Positions 1 to 13,700 of a stretch of 64,000 nucleotides of DNA are shown here, piece after piece; positions within the stretch are counted from its first letter, which is position 1; every line of letters starts with the position of its first letter. A program made the translations under genes and the position numbers. This stretch comes from Tubiluchus corallicola (taxonomy: Eukaryota > Priapulida > Priapulimorpha > Priapulimorphida > Tubiluchidae), in the NCBI GenBank assembly GCA_030141605.1, contig JAQGDQ010000757.1, positions 1 to 64,000 of the forward strand, read 5' to 3'. The notes beneath the pieces were generated by a model. That model had not been told where the DNA came from, made no database searches, and was given only the letters and a program-made list of their open reading frames with translations.

Positions 1-214
1 ACAAGTAGTTACGTGCATAAGATCACGTGACAGATGTAGTTAAGACGCGCTGCGTTCACTTAATCTTTGACTGACAGCAACTGCGCGTACGCATAGCGAA
101 ACTACGGAAAGGCTTATTATCATGAAGATATTTAATATACAAAAAATTGTAATAACAAATCTAACAGAAATTAAAATAAATATATGTTAAACAAACAATT
201 TGTATCATACGCAC

Positions 215-376
215 CTCAACCATCTCAATCCTCTGTTGTGTGGAAAATACTGATTCCTGAATTTCTGCCAATTTTACCTTGAACTGGGCTGTGGACTGCA
301 ATACTTGTGTTGTATCTTGCTCATACTTTTGCCACAGACTGCATAATGTTTTTAACTGACTCACTTTAGATGAGAG
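215..376 (-). CDS. SYNE1: Copy A exon 29: spectrin repeat, last visible exon
   Basis: 162 nt, pairs with 56171-56332, identical protein, donor GAG|gtgcgt. Only 214 bp of further sequence is visible, so it is unknown whether copy A continues with exons 30 onward. Confidence 0.87.
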
Positions 377-1684
377 CTAAAAATACAAAAAGAAGGAATT
401 TGTCATTTATAAGTAAACTTACTTATAATAATGACTTTATTAACTGTAGCACAATGAAACTTTTTCTTGAGGTGAAAGCGTGCAATGCAGCCAAATTGTT
501 AGGATCAAGTTTTCTGTTACCATCAAGTACTAACTTAAATTTAGCATTTTTTATGTAGGCGCAGTTTCTATAGTTCATGTATATACAAACCTTTGTATAT
601 AGAAACCAATACCTTTTGTTTCTAAATACTTTTCATACTGTTTAAAGTGGCATTGATCATGGCAAAGAAATTTGCTGAAACCTTGGACGTTAATAATACT
701 TGTGTGCTTTTAATGATGCAAATTTAATTCTTAATTACAAGATCAGTAACAAATTACTTGGATGCTTCTCATCTTATTCACTCTACAAACAATTTCTTTG
801 ATGCTACTCTCAACTTATTAATATAACATAATTGCTTAATTGGTAACTTCAACAAAGATACAGAATAGCTAAATATTATAATAAATTAATATTTGTGTGA
901 AAAATTTAATCAATTATCATTTTGAGGACAACACAAATTAGGATAGACCTGAGTAGATACAGTCGCATATTTGGCTTCCAATTCTTGAATGCCACTCAAC
1001 ACATGAGCAGCGTATTCTGGCGTGCAGAATTCGCATAAAGATGATGTGACTGAATGTAGCAAATCCAAGTCTCTGACAATGTTGTTCAATTTTTGTTGAC
1101 ACATCTGCAAGATATTAATACCTTTGTCAAAGTTCTGACACAGGAGTCTGAATAACCATGATCGGCCCATAGTTTGTAGCAAGCATAACTTTAACTAGAT
1201 GGACAGATAAGTAAACTTAGAAAAACATGAACAGAATGTAACAAATCATCTACTACATGTGGACAACGAACACTAAATCAACGTTCTTTTCTTTGCATTT
1301 GGAGCTATAGTCCAAAACGCCTTAGAAATATAAACAGCTAACATTTTAATAAGCATATCTACATAATTAGACCAGACGGAGACATCTTTTTACATGGTTC
1401 AATCACTTATTAGAAATGAGGTCTAATTAGAAACAAAAACACCATCGATATAATGAACATAATAATGCAATTTATTTGGGATGTTTCAGCTCTTTAGCAG
1501 CCAGCCTCAGCCAATTAAAAATTTAAAACCTACAATACGAAAACAGAACAGATGATTATTTTTTAGAAAGTGCAAAATGATGACAAGTCAATAGCATACA
1601 TTCATTACAAGGAATAATAGCAGCAAACAATACAAGTGCATTAATTAGAAGACACACATGCACGCACGCACACACACACACACC

Positions 1685-1728
<44 letters not shown>

Positions 1729-4700
1729 CACACACATACATACACCTAACTTATTGACTAACCTGAGCATGCTCAAGCCCACAGTATGCCTTGTTACTAT
1801 CACTGTAAATGTAAGGCTTTTGCAGTTCTGCTTCAGCAAACCGTATTTCTTGTACAATCTGATCTGTGTATGATTCTTGCTGATCCCTCATTGCAATAAT
1901 GTTCTGTAAAGATACAATGATTAAAAAGACTAAGTTTTGTGAAGCATTTCCCTCTCTGGAGGGATTGTTGCAATACTATGTCTTAAAAACTAGTAGTAGG
2001 TAAATATTTTTCACATTTCATTAACAAAATTGTGGAAAAAAATCCAAAAAACACTGAGAGAATGATTCTATAGATAGTCACCATTTAAGAAAATTTGCTC
2101 TTTCAAATTAAAGTTTCTCGTGTTTTAGTTACTCTAAATTAAAAGTGGTGCCATTTAACAATATTATCAATTCCATAATAAAATATTAGGCAGATCAATA
2201 CAAACAATTACTCAGAAAACTCAATCGCATTAAACCATAACTACTAAAGGATTATAGAACTCGATTATAAAGGTATTTTTGCTCTAGAGCAAAGCTTAAC
2301 TAAAACATTGTGCTACTGAACAACATTATTGAATCCTTAACATGTCGAATTAACACAGGCAATTACCAAAAAAAACAAGCAAGTAGCAATTAAAAAACAG
2401 GACATTAACTGTAAAATTTTTGCTGTAAAAAACAGCATTGGTAACTTAAAATTAGCTAGATTATTTTAGGCTATTACCTTTAATACTGACATTGATTTCT
2501 CTGCAGGAACCTGTATATCTTCACTGGTCTTGCCCAAAATTTCTACAATTTCACCTACAAAAACTGGAGCAAATCGCGTTCCTTGCAAAAGGTGGCCTTT
2601 TTGAATTTGATCCGAAATTTCGCCGCTTTTTTCTTCCAATTCTTGTAAAATAGACTGCAAAGAAAAAATAAATGATAGTATTCACCTGTTAATTTGAAAG
2701 TATCGTATTTTTGCAAAGTAACACATTATTCTGCATTTAAGATCCTTTGACAATTTACAACTTATCAATGTAATCAAATTAGCTGGCCTTACTCAATGAT
2801 ATATTTTCAGATAACGAACTGTGATAATTTAATTAATAAACCTAACTTTTTATATGCAATCAACAATTATGAGTCAAACAGGATTCAATCTTAGAATCTT
2901 GCTAGATCATTTAGGCTAAGTTTATTAATTCTGGCTAACCACATTTTAATATATTTTCTTCATATGCTATACTGGAAAAATACCACTGAAGAAAGTGCTT
3001 TATCACGACCTAATCTTAAACTATAGCTCAGTAGAATCTACCCTACAAAATACTAAGAGGGAACATACTATTTTTTCCAAGAATGACTTACGTAAAAGAA
3101 TTATTATTGCAGAATTGAAAATTCATGTTCACGAGGCAATTTCTTTACTGTTACATGCATTGCCCCATTCTCTAGTCAGATGGGCACTAACGCCTGCATC
3201 TCACAGCATTGCGCAAAAAATGTGTGCTGTACTCACAGTACAGAGTTGTTCAGTTGCAACGCAGTGTACACATTGGATAGCAGTAAACTTGAAATTTGAA
3301 TTTTGAACTTAAAATTTGCTGAATTTTTGTATATTACATGGAATGTTGTACAGTAGTACCATACTTCAATTTTCGCTTTTGTAAACACATGCAACACACA
3401 CATGGAATATTTGTGCCGTTCAAAATTATGTTCAGTTGTGATGGCATCAAAAATTGGACGCGCTTGCAGTTAAATAAGATTTTAGCCTATTATTCAATTA
3501 TAATAAACGCACTGACATTATCACAGGTCTTAACATGTTCACCTTTTAGCTTACTTCAAAATGGAGTAGGAAATGAAAAATCATACTGATTTGTTCTAAG
3601 GAATTGCAAAAAGTTGACGATTAACAACATCTTCCATGCAAACACAATAAAAGTGCACAAACACATACTTGATGATCAGAGAGCATGTGCCGTACATTAT
3701 CTTTGCTTGCCACTCTTGGCTCTGCTATGATAGCAGCCTTAGCCTGTTTTAACCAGCACCGAACTGACTCAGTGTCTTGCAGGTAAGCATAACAAGAAGT
3801 TATTATGTCTAACTGGCCTGTGGTCATTTCTGAAACTAAAATACCATGTAACAGTACAGCATATTACACTTTAGAAAACATTATGAGCCAAGGTAACTGT
3901 ACAAAAATAAATAAAAATAACAAAATCTTATCAACAAATGCCCCACCATATTTCAAATCCACCAGATAGGCATCTACCAGTGGAAAAAAGAAAGAAAAAG
4001 GGAGTATTTGACCTAAATACCAACCATATTTCAATGGTTTCCGACAACAATAAGTTAATATGTGCAAATACTACTTTTGTTCTTTATGCTAACTGCTATT
4101 TTTTAGTTGCCAAATGTTTATACGTTAGAATTTTTTAGAACGTAGCATTTATTTGGCTTTTTCGTATCATGTATAGAAATTTACAGACACACAAGGTGCA
4201 ATAAACTGAAAGGTGAAAAACCAACAGGTCACTTAGCAACCACCCTTGTCACCTAGCAACCATCCTTATTTGCACTCTTGTTATTATTTTTATGTGTTGA
4301 AATCAAAGATGCTAATGGTATTATGACAAAAGACAACATTGTAACTTATGTTATTTGTGTGCTAAAATCAAGTTAGTAATCAAGTGTACATAAAATTCTT
4401 TCGCTTTTTTCAATTATTTCTTATAGTGAAAACACTCCTATTTGCATAACTACTTATGTGTCTGTTTGTTTATTTGTCTCCACCCACCTTTATCAGACAA
4501 TCAGTCTGACTATCTACTAAATTTAAAATTAAACAATTTTCTTATATTTTATTATGTGAAAATTTAAGTAACATAAAAAGCATACCAATTTTGGGCCGTA
4601 GATTCTGATAATGGTCAACCAACATCTGCAGTTTTGCTTCCTTGTCCATCACATATTTGGGAGGTGAATTTAGTTTAAGTCTCTCAAACTCCTCTTGCAA

Positions 4701-7700
4701 CCACAAAATCTTCCCTTCTTGTTGGATTGCATCCTCACATGCAGCCTGCATAAAAAGAAAAAGGTGAAAAAGACGTATTTTTGTAACCTGTACTTATTTG
4801 CTGTACTGTTTATGAACAAACTGACAGATCAAGTCACAAGATTGGAATTATCTGTTCATAACAGTTAACTGCATCTGTAAATCCAGTAAGTAAGAGGATT
4901 AGCCTGAAATAATGTTGATACATATTCAGATGAAGGTACTTCTAGAACCGCAGAAACAGTTCAAACAGTTTACATTTGACAGGATGTGTGTTTAACAATG
5001 AATTATTTGAAAAATGAAAAAAAGATACTACTGGCTTTCCGTAAGTAAATTTAACTTGTTATGTTATGATGTTATGTTATGTTATGTTATGTTATGTTAT
5101 GTTATGTTATGTTATGTTATGTTATGTTATGCTATGTTATGTTAACTTGTTATGTTATGTAAAACCAACTACAGCTTGTGCTGTTTGTTGTCTTTAAAAC
5201 TTCATTAAAATAATGACTATTATTACTAAAACAAGTTGAGAACACTTAATGTTAGTACTTTTTGGCATTAAGCTATTTTAAAAATTTTTCTCAGGTGTCA
5301 TGAACTTATGCTGTTTTAACAATAAAGCCAATTTGGGTACTGTAATCACAGTGAACAAATGAAAAAAATAAAAATTTGTCATTTACCATAAACTGGGTAA
5401 AAAGCAGTCGATTCTCACATGTCATTAATGTTTGTTGTTTAATTTGACCCAATGATGTATGCATCACATTCATCCATGATTGTAATGATGAAAACCTGTA
5501 ATTGTAGTTAGCAAACATATATGTCAGCAAACATATTTTTAATATCAGCATTAATGCTTAATGCTTATTTTTTGGAAAAACAAACACTAGCAGCCATTGA
5601 ATGGTTGTCTGTTACATGCAGTAATGGATGAATATAGTTACATGAAGTTTTCTTTTTTATAAACGTGGGAGGGTTCTTTATTATCAGAATTGAAAATGAA
5701 GCTCCAATGGGCTTAACTCAAATCTCTCCTGATCATGTTAGAATTTTTTGTATTTATTTGACTCCTATAACATCATTAAAATTAATTAAGGTTATTAAAA
5801 TTAGGCTGTCTAGGTGGTAAAAAAAAGTACACCTTTATGACTGGCAATGGCAGTGGCAATTACATGAAGCTGTAGATAAAAAATGTAATATAACCTCCCC
5901 AGAATTTTTATTCATTTGTTTATTTATTTATTTATTTTGCTGCATTTCACATTCTCACACATAAAAAATAGTAAATTAAAAATATGCAGTTAAAGATATT
6001 AGTCATACAAAGGAAATTCATGAACTCTGAGAGTTGCGAAGACTAAGTAGCAGCACAGAGTGTATCGAACCAGTGGCTAAAGTTGAAAAGTTGTTACTAT
6101 AGCCAATAACATCTATGACAGCAGTGATAAAAACTGTACAAATATAGTGAAAACTCATTAGTTTATACAGTGGTGATTTAATTACTAATGATTTGATAGA
6201 CTGCCAAAAACTCCAGATAAATAAATATAGTCAGAAAAACAAAAATTTGTACTGATTTGTACTTATTTTCCTTAATAACAGTTTTTACTTACACATTATC
6301 ATAATTTTGCCAAGGGTCAAGATCCTCCTGTTGCAACTGATGGTACAAATGTTCGATTCTGTTACGCAGTTGGTACCATGTTTTCTCATTCTCCTTAAAC
6401 TGCTTCTGGACAGATGCAGCGGGTTTAGGTATTTCTTCCCCCTAAAGTAGTTAAAGAAATTATAACTTTCTCAATAATTAAAAATGGGGAGAAACAAGGT
6501 AATTCTGTTGACTTTATTTATCTGCAGTAGCAGATTGAATCACACAATGTCAATAAGCATTATTAATTTGCAGTGTAAAATTAAAATGCTTTAAATACAC
6601 ATAATTATTAAAGGAATCATTTTAATTTTAAGAAACTTAGATGGTTTTATTACTCTTTACATAGTATAGAACATTCATGCAATGTCATTAAGCAATGCTA
6701 ATTTGCAATGTAAAACCAAAATACTTTAACAATACAAAATGGTTGAAAAAAATCATTTCATTTTATAATAATTTTACATATATGGAAAAGCAAGTTAATG
6801 AAGCTAGTATTATTGTTTCATAATAGCAGAATTGCAGGACGTCATTAAAGGCCTACACAACCCCAAAAGACGATGAGGTTTTTTAACATAAAAATGGCCT
6901 TAATTCAAATTTTCAAAATTAAATAACAGAAGGACAAAAATCAAAGAAAACAAATTTTTTAGTGAGTTCATAGTAAAATAAATATTGTATTTCTAACAAA
7001 CATAATATTTTGTGTTATAAAAGCTTGTATTATGGTAAGGGTTTAGTTTGATTTTAAGCATTGTTATTCACAATATTAAAACAATATATAAATTATTCAC
7101 AATAATTAAAATCGTTTTAAACACACATTTAACAGAACCTTGCAAAGCTCAATACCTGAGCAGAATACGAGGTTAGCTTTTGCGCTCGAGTCTTCATCTC
7201 ATTCAATAGCTTATCACAGTCAAGAATGTAGTTACTTGTTTGGAAGAATTGCTGTGAAAAAACAAAATTACTTCAACTTTCAACACATGCAGTTAGGGAA
7301 ACAACCAAAATCATAACTGGATAAAAAAAGTAATAGGAGCATATCATCAATCATATAAAAGCAAGAAAGCAATACTAAATTAGAAAATCTGAAAAAAAGT
7401 TGTATCTCCACTGGGATTTGAACCCAACACCTTCTGCCTTCCCAGCAACTTTGCTAACCAACAAACCACACAGAGATACACTAACTTCTTAAATTCAGAA
7501 ATTTAGACAATAAGCCACTAGCGGTCTATCTAAGGGGAATCGTAGTTCACACAGTGTCAAAACAGTATAAAATGAATCACGTAACTACACAAAAGCATTA
7601 CTAAATTACAAAAACTGGAAAACTTTTCCACTTCTACTGGGACTCAAACGTATAAGCAATTTATTTTTCAAATAAATGGTGAAATATTTACTCACAATGT

Positions 7701-10700
7701 GGCGTTTCAGTAAATCTGCTGTAGTTGATGATGCTTGCAGTGTGGCCTCTTCTTCGTTTATTTCATTTAGACCTTCTTTATAGAGCATGGTAAAGTAAGC
7801 CTCTGACCGCTCATATTCTAGGTTCATTAGTCGAATGGGTACAAAGTGTAATATTTCCTGAAAAGACATTAAAAGTAATAACAATTATAAAATTGATAAA
7901 GATTTTTTAAATGGCTATAAATTCAAATTTTTTCAAGCAAGTCATTTCAAATTTATTGTCACTCAGGAATTAAGCTTGCACAACCAGTCTGTAATGCAAA
8001 GAAATAGGTTACTTTCTTACTCCAGTTTCAGGACTAACTCATCCTCCCATTTTTTTGATAAAATTTCCACCACAACCAATTTTTAGCCATTTTTGCACCA
8101 TAACATTAGTTATAGTATAACAAAAGTAACCTGACAAAGCATCAAAAATTTCAGCTTCCTGGCTGCTATATAAGTTATGAGCTACAGCCTTTTTCAAACA
8201 AGCAAATCAAATAACTAAAGAAGGTATGACAGACCTCTTTATAAAATACTTCCAAAAATCTATTCTGAAATAACACTTTTCCGTGGTATTGCTTGACCAA
8301 ACTAAATAGTGAGTGTTTTAATCCAGGGTATCTGATTCTAATGCTAACCCACAAAAAATGAAAACAATTATTCTATTAAAAGCAATCAAAATAATTTTAC
8401 TACCTTTCAAAATATAACAAACTGTATAATTGTAGTAAAAAGAATAATTATATACCTTCCATGCAGTTTGCAGTTTTTCACATTTGTCAAGTATTCTTGA
8501 TGCATCTTTCTTATCTTCACACAGCTGACGCATCTCCTCAACGGACCACAGATATCGTTGTAGCAATCGATGGTCCACGTTACTAAAGAATGCCTGCAAA
8601 TGTAGGAAGTAACATGATGTTAACTATACAGCAAATTTTATGCAAGAATCAACAGAATGGTTATTCAGTATAGACAATACGGCCAGCACAATTTATCATA
8701 CGTTATTGAAGCACACGAGCACGTTACTCAAATCCATACATACCTGGTTTGACTATCTGATAAAATATATTTTATATTCCAACGCTAGAAAGATGAAAGA
8801 AGAACCTTTTTATTTAACAAAAATTATAGTTTCTGGCAGTACCAAACATACGTATATGCATGCGCAGCTATTATCACTACAGTTATGAGAAGACTATTAT
8901 CCAAACATTTAGCAGGATTTTTCAACAAATAAGTTTCTCTTATGCAGGGTCCTGCATTTGAAATTTTTGTGTCAAAAACATCTACTTCTCAAATCCTTTT
9001 AGAAGGTGTGTACACACTTTAAGGGATGTAATTGTGCACCCACCCTAATAGTTATTAATGATTTATGAAAGAATATCAACCAACCAGAATTTTATAAAAT
9101 TATCCAACAAATAAACACCATTTTACATCATTTTATATTAAACAACTACTTCTCTGAGCTTTTTAAAAGCTATTCTACATTCAGAATGAGTGGCAAGTGT
9201 CAAAGTGAAACATGTCGGAAAACTTAAACATTTGATATTCCTTTACCTTATGTTCAGAAATTCGTGTCTCCATGTCACTAGTCTTTTCTTCAATAACAGC
9301 TCTTGCATCTTGCAGCCACCTTTGTAGCTCAGCATCGTGACGTTTATATTTGCTGATTGAGGTAATTGCTTTTTCCACCTTGGCTTCCCAAGCGCTTGCT
9401 TCGTGTTGGTAACTCTAGAATTTATTACGAAAATTTACCCAAAAATTAAACTCTGTGTATATATCATTGTCATTAAAAGAACTATTAACAAAAATATCAA
9501 AAATAAATAACAGTGTATATAGTAGCATGAAAGACAAAATATGTTTGTAGTGTCTCAAGAGATCTACTATGCAATTTTAGAATTTGCAATTTCAAACCAT
9601 GAACCAGATCTTCCATAACTTACTTAAAGTCATACTAAACCCTCATTATAATATAAGCCTTTACAACTTAAAATCCTTATCTCAATTTATTTTATTATAA
9701 ACTTATGGTAAAAAATTGTTTCTTTTGACTTTTTTATCACTTCATTGTTAGTGGCATTAAATTTGCAGAACTGCCATTTTTCATTGCACAAGACGAATGA
9801 CATTATGGGTACAGTCACGAGGTCACCAAAGATCGGTAAACAAACATTGTAGACGCTTTCTGCATCACGTACGTCATTCTCACTCACTTGCACCAAAGAC
9901 GCGAAACATGGCAATCTTTACTGCAATTTATGCATTCAAAATTCACCAAGAAAGGTACGTTATTTAATATATAAGTCTCTTTTGTTTAACAGTAACTATG
10001 AATTCTTTGTGTAATCATAATAATGAGTTAAATAAACTTCAATGTCTGTTGGGGTTATTTGGGCTTTTAAAGGTATTATGGCTTCAGCAACAATTTTGAA
10101 AGATATGGCAACATCAGCACTCTTAAAAGTGAATCGTGTGTCATGAGGGACACCTATTGACAAAAAAGGGGAAAATTATAATCTGACACTCTTTTAAGTG
10201 TAAAAAAGCACTGGTTACACCTATACAGGTAGGGTAAAGAAATGACAATGATGCCACAAAACAAAAAGTTTACGGGATTGCATCATATGTATTCTGACAT
10301 AGCTTTTGCAGAAAGATGAAATGTAGTCTCAGCATCACAGTGAGCATACAAACTGTGTTGATAGATTGAGGCATAATCAATGGCTTTCTCATAGTATGTT
10401 ATCCTTCTATCCACCATTTATAGATCTACCCAATTCCCACAGAAATACAAAAGTATTAAGGAAGCAATATCAACCTGTGACTATCCTGCTCAAGAGTGGT
10501 ACCAGATCAGAATAATCTGTGTTAAATAAACTGACCAATGTTAGGTTAATGATGTTAGAACTCAACGATCTATAAGGTCAAGCCTACTAGATTGACCACT
10601 AAAATTGACCACCACCATAAGTTAACAGTGGCAGTGTACTTAAATATAATGCTCAGTGCACAATCATCTGGCACTTAGACGCAATTGAATAGGTAATACT

Positions 10701-13700
10701 TAGAGTTCTCTTTGAATCCTGGTATTAGTGGCTATCATTTCTAATCTGTTGCTCTAGTTGGCCTGTCATTGGGTAGCTAAAAATCTTAAAATAAGTGTTT
10801 CACACAATTGCTATTATTATAAAAGATTAACAAACAACTATGATTGTTTTTGTAAAGCTCACTTTTTACAGATCAAAATGCATAGCTACAGATATGAGAT
10901 CACTATAACTGTTCATTTTTAATTGGTTAATTTAAGAAAAAGTCAACATTCAAATTTGAGTGCTCAAAAAGCCTCAGTTTTGGAATTTGGCTACCAAAAA
11001 TTGAAATTTTTGAGTCCTCTTATTTTTGCCTGATCTAATTACTACTATCGTTAACACTAAAAATAACACTAATTTATAATGAATAGTAACAATAATATAT
11101 TAACTAATTGTTAAATAATATCCAACATGAATAACATTAATTAATAAGTCACTAATAACAGCTGGCATGGTAGCAAAGAAAGTTGCTTTATTTGCATAAA
11201 GCATCCTCCACATTCTCAATGTAAATGACAAGTAGTAACCTATAACAGCAGTGCACGTTTATTTTTAAGACACTAACTTGCCATTTACATTGAGAATGTT
11301 CTATGTGGAGTGAAACGTCTGTTAATATTAATAAAATAATTAATATTAACATCAGCGCTTACCACAAACTGTGTACCAAGTGCTACCCAATCAGTTTGAA
11401 GTTTCTCAGTTTTTAATAATCTTGCACCGGACTTTACAATGCTGTGAAGCAGACGACTATTTGCCTCCATGTTTGATCGAACTGCGATCGCTTCGGCAAA
11501 GCACGCCTGCAAAAATGATCATTGTGAACAATCTCTTGATTAATTTTACAAACTTTTTAGATATTGAATTGTGAGAAGCCAAAATTAATAAAATGACATT
11601 AACAATTGACATATAATCAGCAATTAGCATAACAGTTAAATAATTGCATGAGAAAAGCAGTGAAAATTGTAAATCAACAAGGATTTGAACCAAGAATCTT
11701 GCGGTATCAGGTCACATGCCATGCAATTTCAGCCAACAACTCTCACATAGCACATCAGGACTGATCTCTCATACCAGCAGCACAAAATCACATGTCAATC
11801 AGAAATACATATCTGCTGCAGAGTTAGTTAGTTTTAAAAAGAAAGATGCATTTGTTGTCTTTTATGCAGTTTATATGGCATCAACCCAAAACAAAATCTG
11901 TTTACCTAAAGACAACTTGCTTTAAAACCTGATAGAAAATAACAGAAATAATACCTTGTGCCTTTCCAAATTATGTTTCAAGGTATCTAAATCATCAATG
12001 GTTATTCGTGGTTTCAACGCTTGTTCATTTAGCCACTCTGACACTTTGTGCAGCCCAGCTTCAAGAGCTTGTAGACGTGGCAACAGCTCCCCGCGGAAGA
12101 TTTGGTGAGCATCGATTATTCCTCTTCTCACCTGAAAAAGGACCATGTGCAATAAAAATTAACCCAATAAACCCTCACGAAAGTAATACTAAAATAGAAA
12201 GTAACAATTTTTGCTCCAATAAGACTTGAACCCAGATCATCGACTTTCTGTACAGCTATGCTAATCATTATACGACAGAGAAACTTGCGTGACATTTCGG
12301 GTTTTATTCTGTAATAGAAATTTATTCTATAAGCCACAAGAGGTTTATCAGCTCTATCAGAGCATAGATTAACTTAGTAGTTAATTAGTAATTAGTAATT
12401 AATAACTTCAGGGCCATGAACATCTGCAACCACATCCTAGAATTAAAGTAGATTTAATGAGAAATGCTCAAAAAGATGATGGACGGATGATATCAAGGAT
12501 TGGATGGGGAGTAAGTTAGGGGAATGTACGGGTATAGAGGGAGTAAAAAGTCAATGGAGAGTACTGCTGCATGTATCCATTGCCCGCGAACCTCAGGACT
12601 GAGGATGGGAGAAGGCAAGTTAAGGAATTTAGTAATTTAGTAAATTATTAACTTAGTGTAGTAGTTAGTCTGTACACTGACCAATGTGATTTATGTTTAA
12701 AAAGTATATGAAGCTGTGCTATAAGAGTAATAAATAATTTACATAATGTATAAAGTTTTAAAAACAGTTCAGATCAAAGGCAAAAATAAAAACAAAAAAC
12801 AGGTTTAAAACAGGGATATTTTTTCAATGACAAGAATAAGAAACAATTAATAAAAAACCCACAATAAAAAGACTAAAAAATGCAAAATCCCTTGCAAGCT
12901 GTTTAGTTAAAAGGCTGCTAGTTTAAGTATTTGTGCTCATTTGTGGATTCGAAAAAGCGAAGCTACTAATATTAAAATATCAAAACATTAAAGTTTAAGC
13001 AATAGGCAGCCAGATTTCAAGAGTATTATCAAATTTCTCAAAGAAATGTTGTACTTTCAAAATCTTGTCTTTTAAATCTTTAAGCATTGAAAGCATAGTT
13101 GTGACATCTGTTGGTGAAGATTCCTTAACCAGCTCTTGCGCCATCTTAGACAAGGACAAGAACTCTTCTTCTTTTTCATCCAAGTGCTGAAGTAAACTCT
13201 GCAAAAAGCAAGCAAATTAAATCTCTAAAATGTTGTTGTTCCTGCGTGAAAATAGGTGCTATTGGAGGAGAACTACCTTATTTTAAACAACTATTTAACT
13301 ATAAACATGCTAAAATGAATAGCAGAAAGTATTGTAGCAACAGTATATCGTTACAATGAACTGCTATCCTTAATCGTACAAAACTCATGTTCAAGACACA
13401 TGTGACAAATTTGTTCATTATTGAGAAGCCAGTGACCAGAAATCGCATTTAACACAAATCCCAAGTAGGAACAGCTGATCAGAATAATTAATTAATTAAT
13501 TAGTTTCTATATTTTTAAGAGGCTTGTAAATTACACTGTAAATGTTACACAATTTTTTCTAATTAATGCAGTAAAGCAAAAACTTGGGACATCACATGGA
13601 AACAAAACAATGTTCCAGTAAAGCATAAACTTAGGACATCACATGAAAACAAGACAACATTCCAGTAATGCAAAAACTTGGAACATCACAAGAAAACAAG

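Noticed and set aside
2995-3306. 103-codon plus-strand open frame in intron 25 of copy A (and its longer mirror at 53165-53566)
   Set aside because: Antisense intronic, no domain, no splice or start context; probably chance.
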